The notes beneath the pieces are model-generated. The model ran no database searches, had not been told where the DNA came from, and worked only from the letters and a program-made list of their open reading frames with translations. A stretch of DNA of 64,000 nt from NCBI GenBank assembly GCA_963995525.1, contig OZ023218.1:48762741-48826740 (forward strand). Direction: 5' to 3'. Below are positions 1-10,287 of this stretch, piece after piece. This DNA comes from Escarpia spicata. Taxonomy: Eukaryota > Annelida > Polychaeta > Sabellida > Siboglinidae. Numbering within the stretch: position 1 is the first letter of the stretch; each line of letters opens with the position of its first letter. The translations under genes and the position numbers were made by a program.

Positions 1-53
1 GCTATTTCTAGATCACGGCAGATAGTTCGGGGTCAGATGAAGAGGTCCTCAGT

Positions 54-1605
54 ATGGAGCAGATACTCACATGGCGGGCCAAAGACATGAAGGACTGGTG
101 TGTCCAACGCAAACTCGATGTCAGCGGAAATAAACCTGTATTGGCCAAGCGTTTTTACAGACCCATGCACTACGCCAATGGTAATTCTACAGAGAGTATC
201 AGTGATCATGGTGATGAGAAGGAAGAAACCACCTCAGTCTCTCAGTCACCACCGATAACATGCCAACGATACGCGAGGGAGATGTGAGGAACTACTTCAT
301 ATATCAGTAGAATCCGCAAGCAGGCGTTCGTCTGACGTTTGAGAGGCAGCTTCGCAAAGTCAGGAAATTCACCACGGAGAACTATGTCACCAATACTGAG
401 ATAGGTCATGGAGTGCCAGCCGATATTTCATTCAAGTCGGCATGAAAGCCATGAAGTACTCCATCTCCGCATCCATTGTCAGTGAGTCGGGAATGGCACA
501 GTGTGGGCAGTGTACCTGTAAGACCGGTCAGGTGTCTGTGCACATGTTGGTGCACTCCTGTTGACACTTGTGCGCATCAGGGCTGCATGTGCGTCTCAAA
601 CGTGTAAGTGGAATGTGGCACCAGCTGGGAGTGTGCAGCTGGACCCACAACGGTCGTGCGACATACGAATCTACAACCCGGAGACGGGCAGCACAGAGGC
701 CAGGTGTCGTCCTTATCTTGGTGTATACCAGACTGGACCACAGGTAGATGCAGATGCATTCGTGAAAGATCTGTTGGATGGAATGGAGTCGTGCAACAAC
801 GACTGGGCGCTCAACCAGACACTGCATGGCAACCCGGGGGACATCAGCGACTTCCTGTCCATGTTTGATGTGCAATCTGCTTGCTGATACAGTCCAGAAT
901 ATATTATCGGGCTTTGTGTCTGATTTACATGTAACACCTGCCATATCCGACAACTTTGAACGTTCAACCCGAGGCCAGGGAGTAAATGTTAATTGGAAGA
1001 ATGCGCGGAAGTACATTGTGACGGCATCACACAAGCATCATCAAACGCCAGAAGAGCAAGCTGGATTGTTTCGTTAAGGCCCATCTATACCCACCGAGCA
1101 TCACTGGGGTGAAGAGTCTGAACTATGGAAACAAGATTGAGTCAAACGCTCGCCAGGAATATGCCCGCTGGCATATCCGAAACTGTGGGAGCGTCGTCGT
1201 GGAAGACCAATGATTGATTGTCAGCACTGAGCTGCCCTTCCTCGGTGCCAGCGTTGACGGATCTGTAGAGTGTGCGAAGTGTGGAGATGGGAGATCAAAT
1301 CCCCCTATGGCAGCAAACGGCTGGCCTGGAGGAACATGACCCCAGAATCATGTGCAGAATCTTAAAAATTCCGCTGTAATTATGTTCCGTTTGAAACCGG
1401 AACATAATTATTCCTATAAAATTCAAGGCCAGATGGGTGTTGTCGGTGCAACTGGGTGGACTTCGTGATCTGGACAAAGAAAGGCATATATGCCCAGCGC
1501 ATCGCATTCGATGAGAATAATGTGATCTGCCCAAGTTGAAGCATTTCTATGAGAGTGTCATTGTAGCGGATATATTTTCTAGGAGAATCGAACGTAACAA
1601 GAACG
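54..1605 (+). pseudogene. Decayed SAP / SWIM zinc-finger / YqaJ-type nuclease gene (transposon-associated)
   Basis: Several frames must be joined to follow one protein. At 54-287 there is a SAP-like helix-extended-helix segment (motif MKDWCVQRKLDVSGNK). Around 500-550 a worn SWIM zinc finger reads CGQCTCKTG...VHMLVH. At 561-887 follows the ACASQTCKWNVAP segment usual downstream of SWIM in this family. From about 965 to 1605 there is a YqaJ / lambda-exonuclease-like fold, with an Asp in GASVDG near 1256 and an EIK motif at 1291-1299, the metal-binding positions of this nuclease group. In-frame stops (for example TGA near 1212 and TAA near 1362) and several frameshifts, such as near 1470 in ATGWT/DFVIW, make it non-functional. 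SWIM-YqaJ proteins are common in invertebrates, often as companions of IS4EU/ISL2EU-type transposons; that link is recalled, not tested. The transposase pseudogene at 2648-3640 faces it tail to tail. Confidence 0.7.
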
Positions 1606-1632
1606 TTAATAAATTATCATATTTAGATCATT

Positions 1633-1695
1633 TGTGTGTGCGTGTGTGTGTGTGTGTGTGCGTGTGCGTGTGCGTGTGCGTGCATGCGCGCATGC
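1633..1695. repeat. (TG/CG)n microsatellite
   Basis: Alternating purine-pyrimidine run, mostly TG with CG interruptions, ending in a GCATGCGCGCATGC palindrome. It lies just past the YqaJ pseudogene. Confidence 0.9.
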
Positions 1696-1982
1696 GTGTT
1701 TGTGAACTACGTAACCACGGTAACCAATGACTTGTTATTACATTTGTACAATACCATAATATGTGATAATTATATTGCGATGCGAAATATTGACTTTGTT
1801 GATGAGCCATAGCATTCGTTATTCCATCACGTTGTGTAAATGTTGATATAATGCATGTATAGGAACTGGGTATCCATAGACCAAGCAACTTGGTTCTGTC
1901 AATGCAAGTGCTATCATTACTATATTATAATATACGAGGCATGGATTTCGTTGATGATCCATTTGATCCATTATGATATTAT

Positions 1983-2037
1983 GGTGTGTGTGTGTGTGTG
2001 TTTGTGAGTGCGTGTGTGTATGCATGCGGGCATGCAT
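1983..2037. repeat. (TG)n microsatellite
   Basis: Second short TG-rich run, 300 bp after the first, again followed by a GCATGCGGGCATGCATG palindromic tail. The shared layout suggests the two runs are duplicates. Confidence 0.85.
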
Positions 2038-2049
2038 GTTTAGGGTGTT

Positions 2050-2647
2050 TGTGTGGTGCATATACATGAATACGTGTGATGATTTCCAAGTGTAAATATG
2101 TTTGCAAATTTTCATTAAATATTTTAAATTTTGTTGTCCATATTTAATAGTGTATGGCACCCGGGTCCATGTTTAATGGGTGTTCATATTTAATCTCACA
2201 CAGGTATTCCATATTGAACGACACTCTATATTAACATGCTATTTATCTCACGAATAAAGGTGGTAGAAGGTTCGTCCAGGCAAACATATTTAAGCCTTTT
2301 GCTCTATTAGGTGCACTGATGACAATGGACGAATTCCTTGCAGACACAGAGAAGTTTTGGCTTGTTCCATTTTCATTTCCGCAACTATCCTAGCAGATGC
2401 TATATCCTGCGTGCTGTACATTTCAGTCTCTGTCATTTGTCTATTCTTGCGAATCTTGGAGGGCATGGAAACATATCTTTTATGGTAAATCTCTTATCGC
2501 CCATTACAACCATACTAGATTCCAATTTTGGGATGATATCCTCCTTCATTGTGATAAATCTGTCTGATGCACGGCCACCCCATTACCAACACACACAGTT
2601 TACAGTACCAATGAGTAGCTTCATGGTAATGTAATGTTTATATTCAC
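2050..2647. other. No gene seen
   Basis: Non-coding stretch between the two convergent transposon pseudogenes. I see no convincing coding signal on either strand, only chance open frames. Confidence 0.5.
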
Positions 2648-3640
2648 TCAATGATTGCCACTAGGCCACATGAGATGGTGGTTTCTCAATAAATATTTCG
2701 TACAGTCTAGCACAACTTGGGTATTGGGAAAATCCATGAATGTTCTGGGTAGATTAAAAAGAATGTATTCCTTGCTTGGCCAAAGCACAAGTTTCTTTGA
2801 TACGTCGTAGATGAAGTTCACCCATGTGTTCAATGTACGCATAATGGTGGACTCCGACACCTTGAATATATCTACCCGATGCTCCTGCATGAGTCCCAGA
2901 CGGAGTCTCATATACGTCAACAGAAATTTATCTTCGAGACGTAGAGATCGCTTTGGTCCTGGTTTCTGACCTTTCTCGTGATATTTCCGCTCACCGATGG
3001 TTTGCTCTCCCCGCCAGTAGTTCAACCGATCAGCATCATGAGAAAGACGTGTTCGGAACATAACCAGGAACATCTGGAAATTAACAAAACCTGAATAAAA
3101 CCTGACTTTGTCATCACTCTGAGCGAAATCCTCAAAAGCAATATCTGGCGAAGGAGAGATGTTGTATGCTGTCTGTGTGCCTACAGTTACGTGTTATGGT
3201 GAAAACTGAGTAGCAGCATCTACTTTATCGTGACAGGTTTTGCCACAAGTGGTGCAGACGAGTAGAGTTTCTGGTGCAGTAAGGGAGCACTCGTCGAAGG
3301 CGGCAACGTTCACTGGTGATATAACATCAGGTAAAGATGGTGAAGCTTTGATGGGCTTTGTTGGGAAGGGTGTTGGCTGATTTGAATTGTAATCCTCAAA
3401 ATGGGCAATGAAGACCCTTGTTGCAGTATTGACGATCAAGTTCTTGCGGACACTCCTCAATCGAGCCAACTACAGTTTACGTCGAGTGGGATCTGCCGGT
3501 ATCCTGTGAAGAAACATTTTCTGGCCACCAGGAAGGAAGCTGCTTGATGTATTGTGACAATGCGGAAGACACCAATATACACCATTGCTTTTAGCAGACT
3601 TGGTAGCAGGTTCCCTGAAATTGAAATAAAACCTGATAAG
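2648..3640 (-). pseudogene. Decayed THAP + HTH_Tnp_4 + DDE_Tnp_4 transposase (IS4EU/Harbinger-like)
   Basis: Read on the minus strand from about 3640. A THAP DNA-binding remnant comes first (DPTRRKL, stop in place of Trp, then LARLRSVRKN and a VFIAHFED-like end near 3410). A Cys-rich linker (CTTCGKTCHDK) follows. At 3073-2648 comes the helix-turn-helix typical of HTH_Tnp_4 (EDKFLLTYMRLRLGLMQEHR, then SESTIMRTLNTWVNFIYD), the WPSKE motif, and the first catalytic block of the DDE domain (TQVVLDCTKYL, catalytic Asp in LDC). The rest of the DDE domain, including the second Asp and the Glu, is missing. A stop and frameshift split THAP from the rest. Family assignment is by motif recognition. It converges on the YqaJ pseudogene upstream. 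Confidence 0.75.
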
Positions 3641-3984
3641 TACATATATCAGATATGTATGTATGCTAAATACATATATGATTTACACCATTAAGCCCTG
3701 GTATGTGTATTTACTTATAGTGATTTGGACATCTTATTTGATATTTGTTAGTTGAAGAACTCATTCCAAACAAATAGATTGGTGACTATTCCATATATTT
3801 ATATGATGTAGCCTACACCCACAAACTGAGAACAACTGAGCTCAATGTTTAGGATCACCAGCATAGACTGGATACTTCACAAGTGTCATACATGGTGAAA
3901 GTCCACCATAAATGCAGATATTACATTACGATATACATTTTACATACATGTAAAATACAATATAAGTAAATACAAGTAAAGCTC
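3641..3984. other. No gene seen
   Basis: AT-rich sequence between the transposase remnant and the SAP fragment; contains short ACATATA-rich runs and nothing I can name. Confidence 0.5.
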
Positions 3985-4189
3985 ACTGTGATCCACCCTT
4001 GATGATTTTGCGAACTCTGTTGACCAGTGTATCTTTGTTGCCAGTTTTCTTTCCTCCATGTTTCTCAATCCATTCAAAAAGTTGGGCAATGGTCCATTTC
4101 TCCACCTCTGATGGATCAACTGTTGTGTGGTCAAGGGCATGGTGAACAGACTGTTTGTTCATGATGGTATAAATATGCACTGTGACCAT
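3985..4189 (-). pseudogene. SAP-domain fragment
   Basis: A 68-residue open frame with a clear SAP-type helical pattern: EVEKWTIAQLFEWIEKHGGK followed by TGNKDTLVNRVRKII. The SAP motif is a short DNA-binding module and is the usual N-terminal piece of the SWIM/YqaJ proteins seen at 54-1605. Here it stands alone on the minus strand, upstream of the transposase remnant. It may be exon 1 of a second YqaJ gene whose remainder is lost, or a leftover from a rearranged element. No SWIM or nuclease part follows in the expected direction. Confidence 0.55.
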
Positions 4190-4199
4190 ACAGAGAAGA

Positions 4200-4914
4200 T
4201 AATAATACAGTATAATTATTATTATTTACAGTAATAAATACAGCATTTCAAGTCGATCATGTACATGTCTTCAATAGTGAAGTTTAATTCATATTATCAA
4301 CATATCACTTTATCAAAAACTTAATGATGAATGAAATAGATTAGCATAGAATACACAAAATACAGTTTGAAATATGTAAAAACGTGTGCCGTCTCTGACT
4401 TCTCCATACACCAGCATGCTAATCAGCTATGGCCACGAATATTTAGAACCACATTTTTATCTATGTTTTTCGAACTTATTCGGAATGTCAACATGACAAA
4501 AGAACAGTAAATATTACAAATAAGCAAAGATTAACTTACTGGACATATTTTAGTTGTATGTGTAGATAATAATGCTATGTAAATATGCAATGAAAACTGT
4601 CTTTAGCAGGTGAATCCTATAAATAGTGGTGTGGGTCACGAGAATGTACTTGCCGGAAGGCATGAAAACAGTGCTGCTCCAAGTGACCAAACGGTGAAAC
4701 TCAATATCTGGCAACTGAGCTATTATTAAGTTAAAAATGTAGCATGCTAAATAATCATGTTTGCATTATAGCTTGCCAGTATTATATTCAACTCCCGTGC
4801 AGGAAATATATGGCAAATAAACATGTACAACATAAGTGAAACGTAAAGCAACACATTCGATCAGAAGAGTCCTTTGGGTGTTGTTTAGTGAATTCATCAG
4901 CAATATCACTGGGC
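4200..4914. other. AT-rich stretch without recognisable gene
   Basis: About 700 bp of AT-rich, low-information sequence. No open frame of interest, no inverted ends or repeats that I could see. Confidence 0.5.
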
Positions 4915-5085
4915 TTAATTTTGGATGTCATAGTTGATTTTCATCAGGGTTAATGCTGAGAGTCGTGTTTGGAACATTCGGCTTCTCGTGTGGGCGTTGA
5001 TCAATCGAAGTACAGAGAAGTACCGTTCTGCATCGACCGATGTAACAGGCAGTGTACACCCCAGAATAAGTGTCTTTGTCGGCAT
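4915..5085 (-). pseudogene. hAT transposase C-terminal dimerisation fragment
   Basis: Minus-strand frame reading LPVTSVDAERYFSVLRLINA followed by RSRMFQTRLSALTLMKINYD. This is the hallmark hATC dimerisation motif (LPxTS-xxAER-FS-LR...R-xxM...RLs-L-l--i--d). Only this end of the transposase is present; the DDE core and the BED finger are missing. Directly upstream on the same strand the sequence changes to LINE reverse transcriptase, so this is a fusion junction of two unrelated elements rather than a gene. Confidence 0.8.
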
Positions 5086-5109
5086 GCACCAATGACCCAC
5101 TCATGGAAT

Positions 5110-5690
5110 CTAGGATAGGTAGACGTGCTGTTTTGTGTCTTGTCTACAACAGCTTGTTTAGGGAGACAATCACAACATTCCGCATGTCCTTCGGTACCAC
5201 TCCCTTCTCCAAACACAGTGAGAACAGGTCTTTGATCTACTCCTCATAGCTTTTAACCTTTTCTGGACGACCGTCCATGCATGGAGCTTTGTGGCATTTC
5301 AGCTTTGCAATTGCACATATGACTTATTCTTGGGTTAGCGGGTTGTCAAAGACCATCTTCACATCTTGCTGCGGAATGTTTGGGATGGAGGCTTCTTGTA
5401 CCAGGCATTTGTCCCCAAAGAGAATAAAATAGTGCTCATTCCATCGGTGCAGAATCGCGTCTTTGTCTGTCAGAAAGTTTGAGCCATCGGATGAGATGGG
5501 TCATGGACTAAACGCCAGTGCCTCGTAGAAATTCCTAGTGTTGTCAAGGTCGGCGCACATCTATGTTCTCTTTGCCAGATCTTGCCACCAGTTGTTTTTG
5601 ATTTCTCTGAGCTTCGTCTGGAGGGTGCCACATACTGGCTGCATTCTACACACCAGACAACAACCATAGGCATATCACACATACCTGTGT
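5110..5690 (-). pseudogene. Non-LTR retrotransposon pre-RT / RT N-terminal fragment
   Basis: On the minus strand from about 5630 the frame reads TKLREIKNNWWQDLAKRT, stop, then MCADLDNTRNFYEAL, FLTDKDAILHRWNEHYF, AIAKLKCHKAPCMDG and EKGVVPKDMRNVVIVSLNK. These are the linker between endonuclease and reverse transcriptase and the first RT blocks of a LINE (usual forms: WxxHF, K-KapG-DGi, G-vP--wr-a-ivplyK). Three in-frame stops and the loss of the RT palm show decay. It ends abruptly near 5110 against the hAT tail at 4915-5085. Confidence 0.7.
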
Positions 5691-5860
5691 TAAACATCGC
5701 ACTGCTTGCTCATTGTACATACTAATCAATTACCTGTCCAACTGTATACCGCATTGGTATGATTTGTGTGAATCTATCTAAGTCATGATCGTTATACAGC
5801 TTAAATAAAGTATATTCCTACATTTCAATGCGCAAAAACATGACCAGCAACGACCACTAA

Positions 5861-6094
5861 CTACTTGTCATTATTGTCAAAAATATCATCAAACTGCCAA
5901 TATGAGGATTTCGACGATTTTTTTGGGGTAATATAGAAATATAGTATAAACAAAAACACCATCACACAAACTAAAGCAATTTGTTTGAGGTTTACCCCGT
6001 TTGGTTTTAAATTGATTATACTATAAAGCAGAAAAAGCGAAATACAAATAAAAAACACAAAGTCAGCTGACATTCCAATTCTCTTACTAGGCAT
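5861..6094 (-). CDS. Small hypothetical ORF with two predicted membrane segments
   Basis: An ATG-to-stop frame of 77 codons. The product has two strongly hydrophobic stretches (around residues 11-27 and 39-57, the second IALVCVMVFLFILYFYI) separated by a short polar loop, then a basic KKSSKSS patch and an acidic tail. I recognise no family. The region is AT-rich, and AT-rich DNA easily yields hydrophobic open frames by chance, so it may not be a gene. Confidence 0.15.
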   Translation of the reverse strand: MPSKRIGMSADFVFFICISLFLLYSIINLKPNGVNLKQIALVCVMVFLFILYFYITPKKSSKSSYWQFDDIFDNNDK

Positions 6095-6099
6095 GTGAC

Positions 6100-6950
6100 C
6101 ATGCTGATATACCCCGTTTGTGAATTATATATGTTATATAACGCATTCAGTCTGCTACGCTTCTGAGTCGATGAGGTTGTAATAGTTTTTGATATAACGA
6201 GTAATTTTAAACCTTGTAGACAATTTGTATTGTTCGATTTGGTTGAATTATCTAGTGTAGTTAGCCTACATAATTTAATGTATTATATTATTATTGTTCT
6301 ATGCCGCTGTGTATGTCCTATTTTGTTCTTGCTATTAAACTAGATTTTAATTATAATCTGAAATTGCAATCCTGGTTCATGCTGTGTTTAAATTCCACCG
6401 TCCATTAGCACAAATGAACCTTTGTCAAGAGAACTTATTAGGTACCGTCAAGTTGGGAGACGTCCATAGCATAACTGCAACAACGAATTATCTTTTGTTG
6501 ACTACCGTTACATGTTCTTATGACAAATGCTACACCGATTCAACAGTGTCCCTCATCGCCTCTCGACAATGTGTTTAATTAAAGATACTCCTTAATATGT
6601 CTCACTCCCTTTCTTAAATTCCATGTAGTTCTTTCATCTATTGTTAATAGTACAGTACTCAGTCTAATATCTATTGTCCTTTTCGGTTATTCCACGGTTT
6701 GACACATTTATACGATGCCTCCATGTCTTCTTGGGTCTGTCACCTACTCCACTACATGTGCTCCCTCTTCTACCACCATATCGAAACTGTGAGTGGCTAC
6801 TACATATCGCATCAACGTCGATGCTGAGATATTCGGCAGCCTGTTTTTTGTTGATGTTTCACTGACCCCGTGCCTAAATTCCTGCGCGTCTGTTCCCCCG
6901 TACGCGGTAGCCAATATAATGTTGATCAAGTTACATAGCATGCCAACCGG
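6100..6950. other. No gene seen
   Basis: About 850 bp with only short chance frames on both strands; no repeats or motifs that I can name before the inverted repeat at 6954. Confidence 0.45.
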
Positions 6951-6953
6951 TCA

Positions 6954-7510
6954 TAGTGGGGCGGCATAGTTTAAAATACCATAACGATTGTGCAATATGT
7001 GATAAAAAAAATGAAACTTGGTGAATATGTAGACTAATATGTGTACAATAGTTTCAGATATTGAGCCATCTAAAATTATACTCGTGTAGGCCGCCGTTGT
7101 GAAATTCAAAATGGCTGACATATAATGCACTTTAAATACCATAATGATTGTGTAATAGGTGATAACAACATGAAACTTAATGAATATGTAGACTAATATG
7201 CATGGATCATTTTCAGTTATTGGGCCATCTGAAATTATACCCGTATATCCCGCCATTTTGAAATTCAAAATGGCTGACATGTAATGCAATTTAAATACCA
7301 CAACGATTGTGTAATAGAATATGGATCATTTTCAGATATTGGGCCATCTGAAATTATACCCGTATGGGCCGCTATTTTGAATTTCAAAATGGCTGACATA
7401 TAATGCAGTTTAAATATCATAACGATTGTGTAATATGTGATAACAACATGAAACGTGGTGAATATGTAGACTAATATGCATATATAATTTTCAGATATTG
7501 GGCTATCTGA
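6954..7510. repeat. About 160-bp tandem repeat, 3.5 copies (left end of the element)
   Basis: Copies start near 6977, 7137, 7297 and 7416 with the block ACCATAACGATTGTG and end with AAATTCAAAATGGCTGACAT. The spacing is 160, 160 and 120 bp; the third copy has lost 40 bp. The outermost copy carries the terminal GGGGCGGCATAG sequence. A diverged inverted copy lies at 10110-10287. Confidence 0.85.
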
Positions 7511-7520
7511 AATTATCTCC

Positions 7521-9330
7521 ATGTATCTTGATGCTCTAACAAAACTTTTCCCATGGTTCGACGCTTTAGACAGAACCTACTATGCTCGCTGGATCCCAGT
7601 CCATCTGAAAGATATGGCCGCGCTGCCGACAAAGCACCCACAAGTTGTCGCTGAATTCAACGCTGGCCATTTCATTGTGCAGAGGAGTAAGTGGGTGTTC
7701 TAAGGTATTCCGATTGACCAAGCCCACGAACAGAACAATGCGTCCAACAAGGGAGATGGCGGAGCAGTAGGTTTGACAGAGGTCGCAAGAATCATAGCAG
7801 AGTTTGAAGAATCCCGTCAACACTGGGTGAAACGAGTGGATCCATGTCACTATAACCAAACGCCGAGTGTACAGAAAGCTTTTGCGAAAGTTGTTCGCTC
7901 AGTCGTTAGCGTGATCAATGAGCTTGGCAATCCGTTTGTAAAGGGAAGCAAGGACTTGCTTGTCCTTGACACAAAGAAGATCGCATATCGGGCTGTAGTT
8001 GAGACAGTCTATAATCTGGAGAAGGTTGGCAAAGAACAATTCGATGTTTTCACGAAAGGATGCCTCATCGACGTAACCAAGTCACTATATGATGCTAAGC
8101 GTCGCAACAGGCTACCGTTGTTCAGCACCTCCACATCCAATGTCGCGAACAAAGGGAAACAACAGCTCACCTCGATGAAAAGAGATGTAAAACTGTTCTC
8201 AAGGTTGTACATTGGTTGTCAGACGAGGGATGGCAACTTAGATTAATTCTTTCGGCACGAGAATCAAGCATGTCCTCCTGCTCTGTATGATGCGGGATGA
8301 CTACGCCTCGGCACCAAGAGTGACCACAGTCTGAGCCACCTGCTGCTACCACTGTTGTTCTTGATGGAGCAGCAATAGTCCAGATGTTGAAAACAGGCAC
8401 AGCCAAAACGTTTGAAGAATGTGTCCAGAAGGTTTTCATCCCATATGTTTCTGCCCAAATTCGAAATGCATAACGCTTGGATCTGATGCGGGACTGTTAC
8501 ATAGCGGATTCTCTGAAAGGAACAACCGGACAAAACGTGGTCAGGGGTGCGTAGACGCGTTCGCCTCCATCGCATGAAATCAACTAGTCATCATCAAATT
8601 AACATACGCACAGTCGACACTGATGTTGTGGTATTGTCCGTAATGATTGCGCAGACGCTAGCAGCTAATGACGAATTATGGTTGGCATTCGGAACAGGGA
8701 GAAATTTCCGTTATCTACCGGCCCAACAATTATCTCTGTCATCCTCGGACCAAATAAATCACGCTCTCTTCCAATGTTCAACGCACTAACAGGGTGTGAC
8801 ACTGTATAATCCTTTGCTGGACATGGAAAGATTACAGCATGGGCAATCTGGACCTCGCTACCAGAGCTTACCAATGCACTGCTTAGTTTGGCCTGTGAAC
8901 CAAGTGACATCCCAGTGGAAAGTATGCGTGTCATGGATTAGTGATACTGCTCTATGACCGAACAAGCATTTGCACTGATGCGAACAAAGCCAGAAAGAAG
9001 TTGTTCGCGACAACCAATTCGGTGCAAAGAATTCCACCAACGCAAGCTGCACTGGAGCAACATGTGAAGAGGGCTGTCTATCATGGTGGTCATATCTGGG
9101 GACAGGCAATGCTACCAACTACTGTGCTCTCCTCCCCCACTAGTTGGGGCTGGATCAAGACGGACAGTGGTCTATTTGAGCCGTACTGGACAAACCTGCC
9201 CGAATGGTCACAAATCTCCTATGAACTGATTTCGTGCGAGAAATTGTGTAATAAGCGCTGCAAGTGTCACAAAGCTAATCTTCGATGCACAGCTCTGTGT
9301 GTTTGCGAAGGAGGATGTTCCAGCCAGTAA
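7521..9330 (+). pseudogene. Decayed FEN/PIN-like nuclease-type protein with CXC (tesmin-like) cysteine tail
   Basis: Frames join into one protein. At 7521-7700: LFPWFDALDRTYYARWIPVH...VVAEFNAGHF; then IPIDQAHEQNNASNKGDGGA and GLTE. At 7773-8246: VVRSVVSVINELGNPFVKGS, LLVLDTKKI, VKLFSRLYIGCQTRDGNLD. At 8592-8640: IRTVDTDVVVL. At 8775-8850: ALTGCDTV, stop, SFAGHGKITAW. At 8941-9330: ILLYDRTSICTDANKARKKL, SPTSWGWIKTDSGLFEPYW and a Cys-rich end (CEKLCNKRCKCHKANLRCTA). This order is familiar from unnamed invertebrate proteins. DTDVVVL followed by TGCD...GHGK resembles the acidic and helix-hairpin motifs of FEN/XPG PIN nucleases, which is my inference. The tail matches the CXC pattern. It is broken by frameshifts and by stops (near 8245, 8470, 8811 and 8939). 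The 5' end abuts the tandem repeat, so the N-terminus is lost. Confidence 0.65.
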
Positions 9331-9465
9331 CAAGGTAAGAGTATTGGTGTTCGTACATTCAACAACTAAAACGTACAATACGACTTTACTATTTAAGCTG
9401 TTTTTCAGTATTAAATATAATTAATAATGACATAGTGACAAAATAGCACACGTTTTGTTTTATAT

Positions 9466-9843
9466 CATGAGATTGAGAGGAGATCAGATAGAAGTGTTTA
9501 AAATATTGAATGGTTATGAAAATATTGATAGAAATATTTTTTCTCAGTTAAGAAAAATAGTAGGACCAGTGGACATGAAGTTACATTAGTAAAGGAGCAG
9601 TGTAGATTAGATAAGAAAGTTCTCATTCTCACAAAGAATTGTAAATGATTGGAACATATTATCTCCTGATTGTATTGGTGCTAGTAGCGTGAATATGTTT
9701 AAAAATAAAATCGACACATACCTTAAAAGGGTGGGACACACGTAGATACAAAGTATTGGACTCTCGATAAGCCAGAAGGCTTCCTTGTCCACCAGCCATC
9801 TAGAGTTAATTTTCTGGATGGAAATCTTGTTAAATTTTGTTAG
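9466..9843 (+). mobile_element. 5'-truncated CR1-like LINE, 3' end only
   Basis: From TGAGATTGAGAGGAGATCAG to GTTAAATTTTGTTAG this is a diverged copy of the last 380 bp of the LINE at 12265-14640: the same C-terminal RT codons, the same NMFKNKIDTYL, and the same 3' UTR with GGACTCTCGATAAGCCA. It has small indels that break the frame. It sits inside the 3.3 kb inverted-repeat element, so it inserted after that element. Confidence 0.9.
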
Positions 9844-10109
9844 ATGTCTTTCGGTGTCGTGGAAATTAACAGACAATACTTGTTTGGCGTTCAGAGTAAA
9901 TCATTTTCAGCATAGTTTATCACAGTGGGTCATACAAAAGTGAAAGTAAAATAAAATAGAAAACGTTAATAACAATTGAGTTTTTTATGTTCTAAACTTG
10001 ATTTAATGGCACTTCATGTTTTAGTTAATAGAAAAGTGTAAATAAGTTAAGAATTCATAGCAATTTATGAACCCTGTCTATATGTCATGATCTCGTAGAT
10101 ACACTCTAC
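9844..10109. other. No gene seen
   Basis: AT-rich non-coding sequence between the LINE tail and the right inverted end of the 3.3 kb element. Confidence 0.4.
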
Positions 10110-10287
10110 GTGCAATTTCAAGCAAAAATGGGCTCTGTAATTCAAATGAACGCGCATGCGCGCAGAAGTATAAGTTGGTGTGGCCCAATATCTCAAAATG
10201 ACCGTCATATATTAGTATATATATTGGCCGAGTTTGGTGCTTTTATCACAAAACGCACAATTGGTTTGCTATGCCGCCCCACTGTCA
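10110..10287. repeat. Right inverted end of the 3.3 kb element
   Basis: Its reverse complement aligns with the outermost left repeat (from 6954), beginning AGTGGGGCGGCATAG and running through TGTGATAAAA, ATACTAATAT and GAGATATTGGGCC. The inner part carries a GCGCATGCGCGC palindrome that the left copies lack. Confidence 0.7.

Larger units (their letters stand above)
6954..10287 (+). mobile_element. Candidate 3.3 kb DNA transposon with long inverted ends and a FEN-like/CXC protein
   Basis: The two ends are inverted copies. The left begins AGTGGGGCGGCATAG and the right ends CTATGCCGCCCCACT; similarity continues inward for about 110-130 bp (shared blocks ATTGTG, TGTGATAAAA, ATACTAATAT or GACTAATAT, GATATTG-GCC). 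Between them lies one decayed protein family on the + strand (7521-9330) and a later LINE insertion (9466-9843). I found no convincing target-site duplication, and the left end is expanded into tandem copies. This is inferred from inverted repeats plus cargo; I do not recognise a named superfamily. Confidence 0.5.

Noticed and set aside
528..1034. 168-codon minus-strand frame
   Set aside because: Antisense shadow of the SWIM/YqaJ pseudogene, which has clear family motifs on the + strand.
6674..6941. Opposed short frames around 6674-6941
   Set aside because: They vaguely resembled transposon-derived peptides, but I could not match any motif with confidence.
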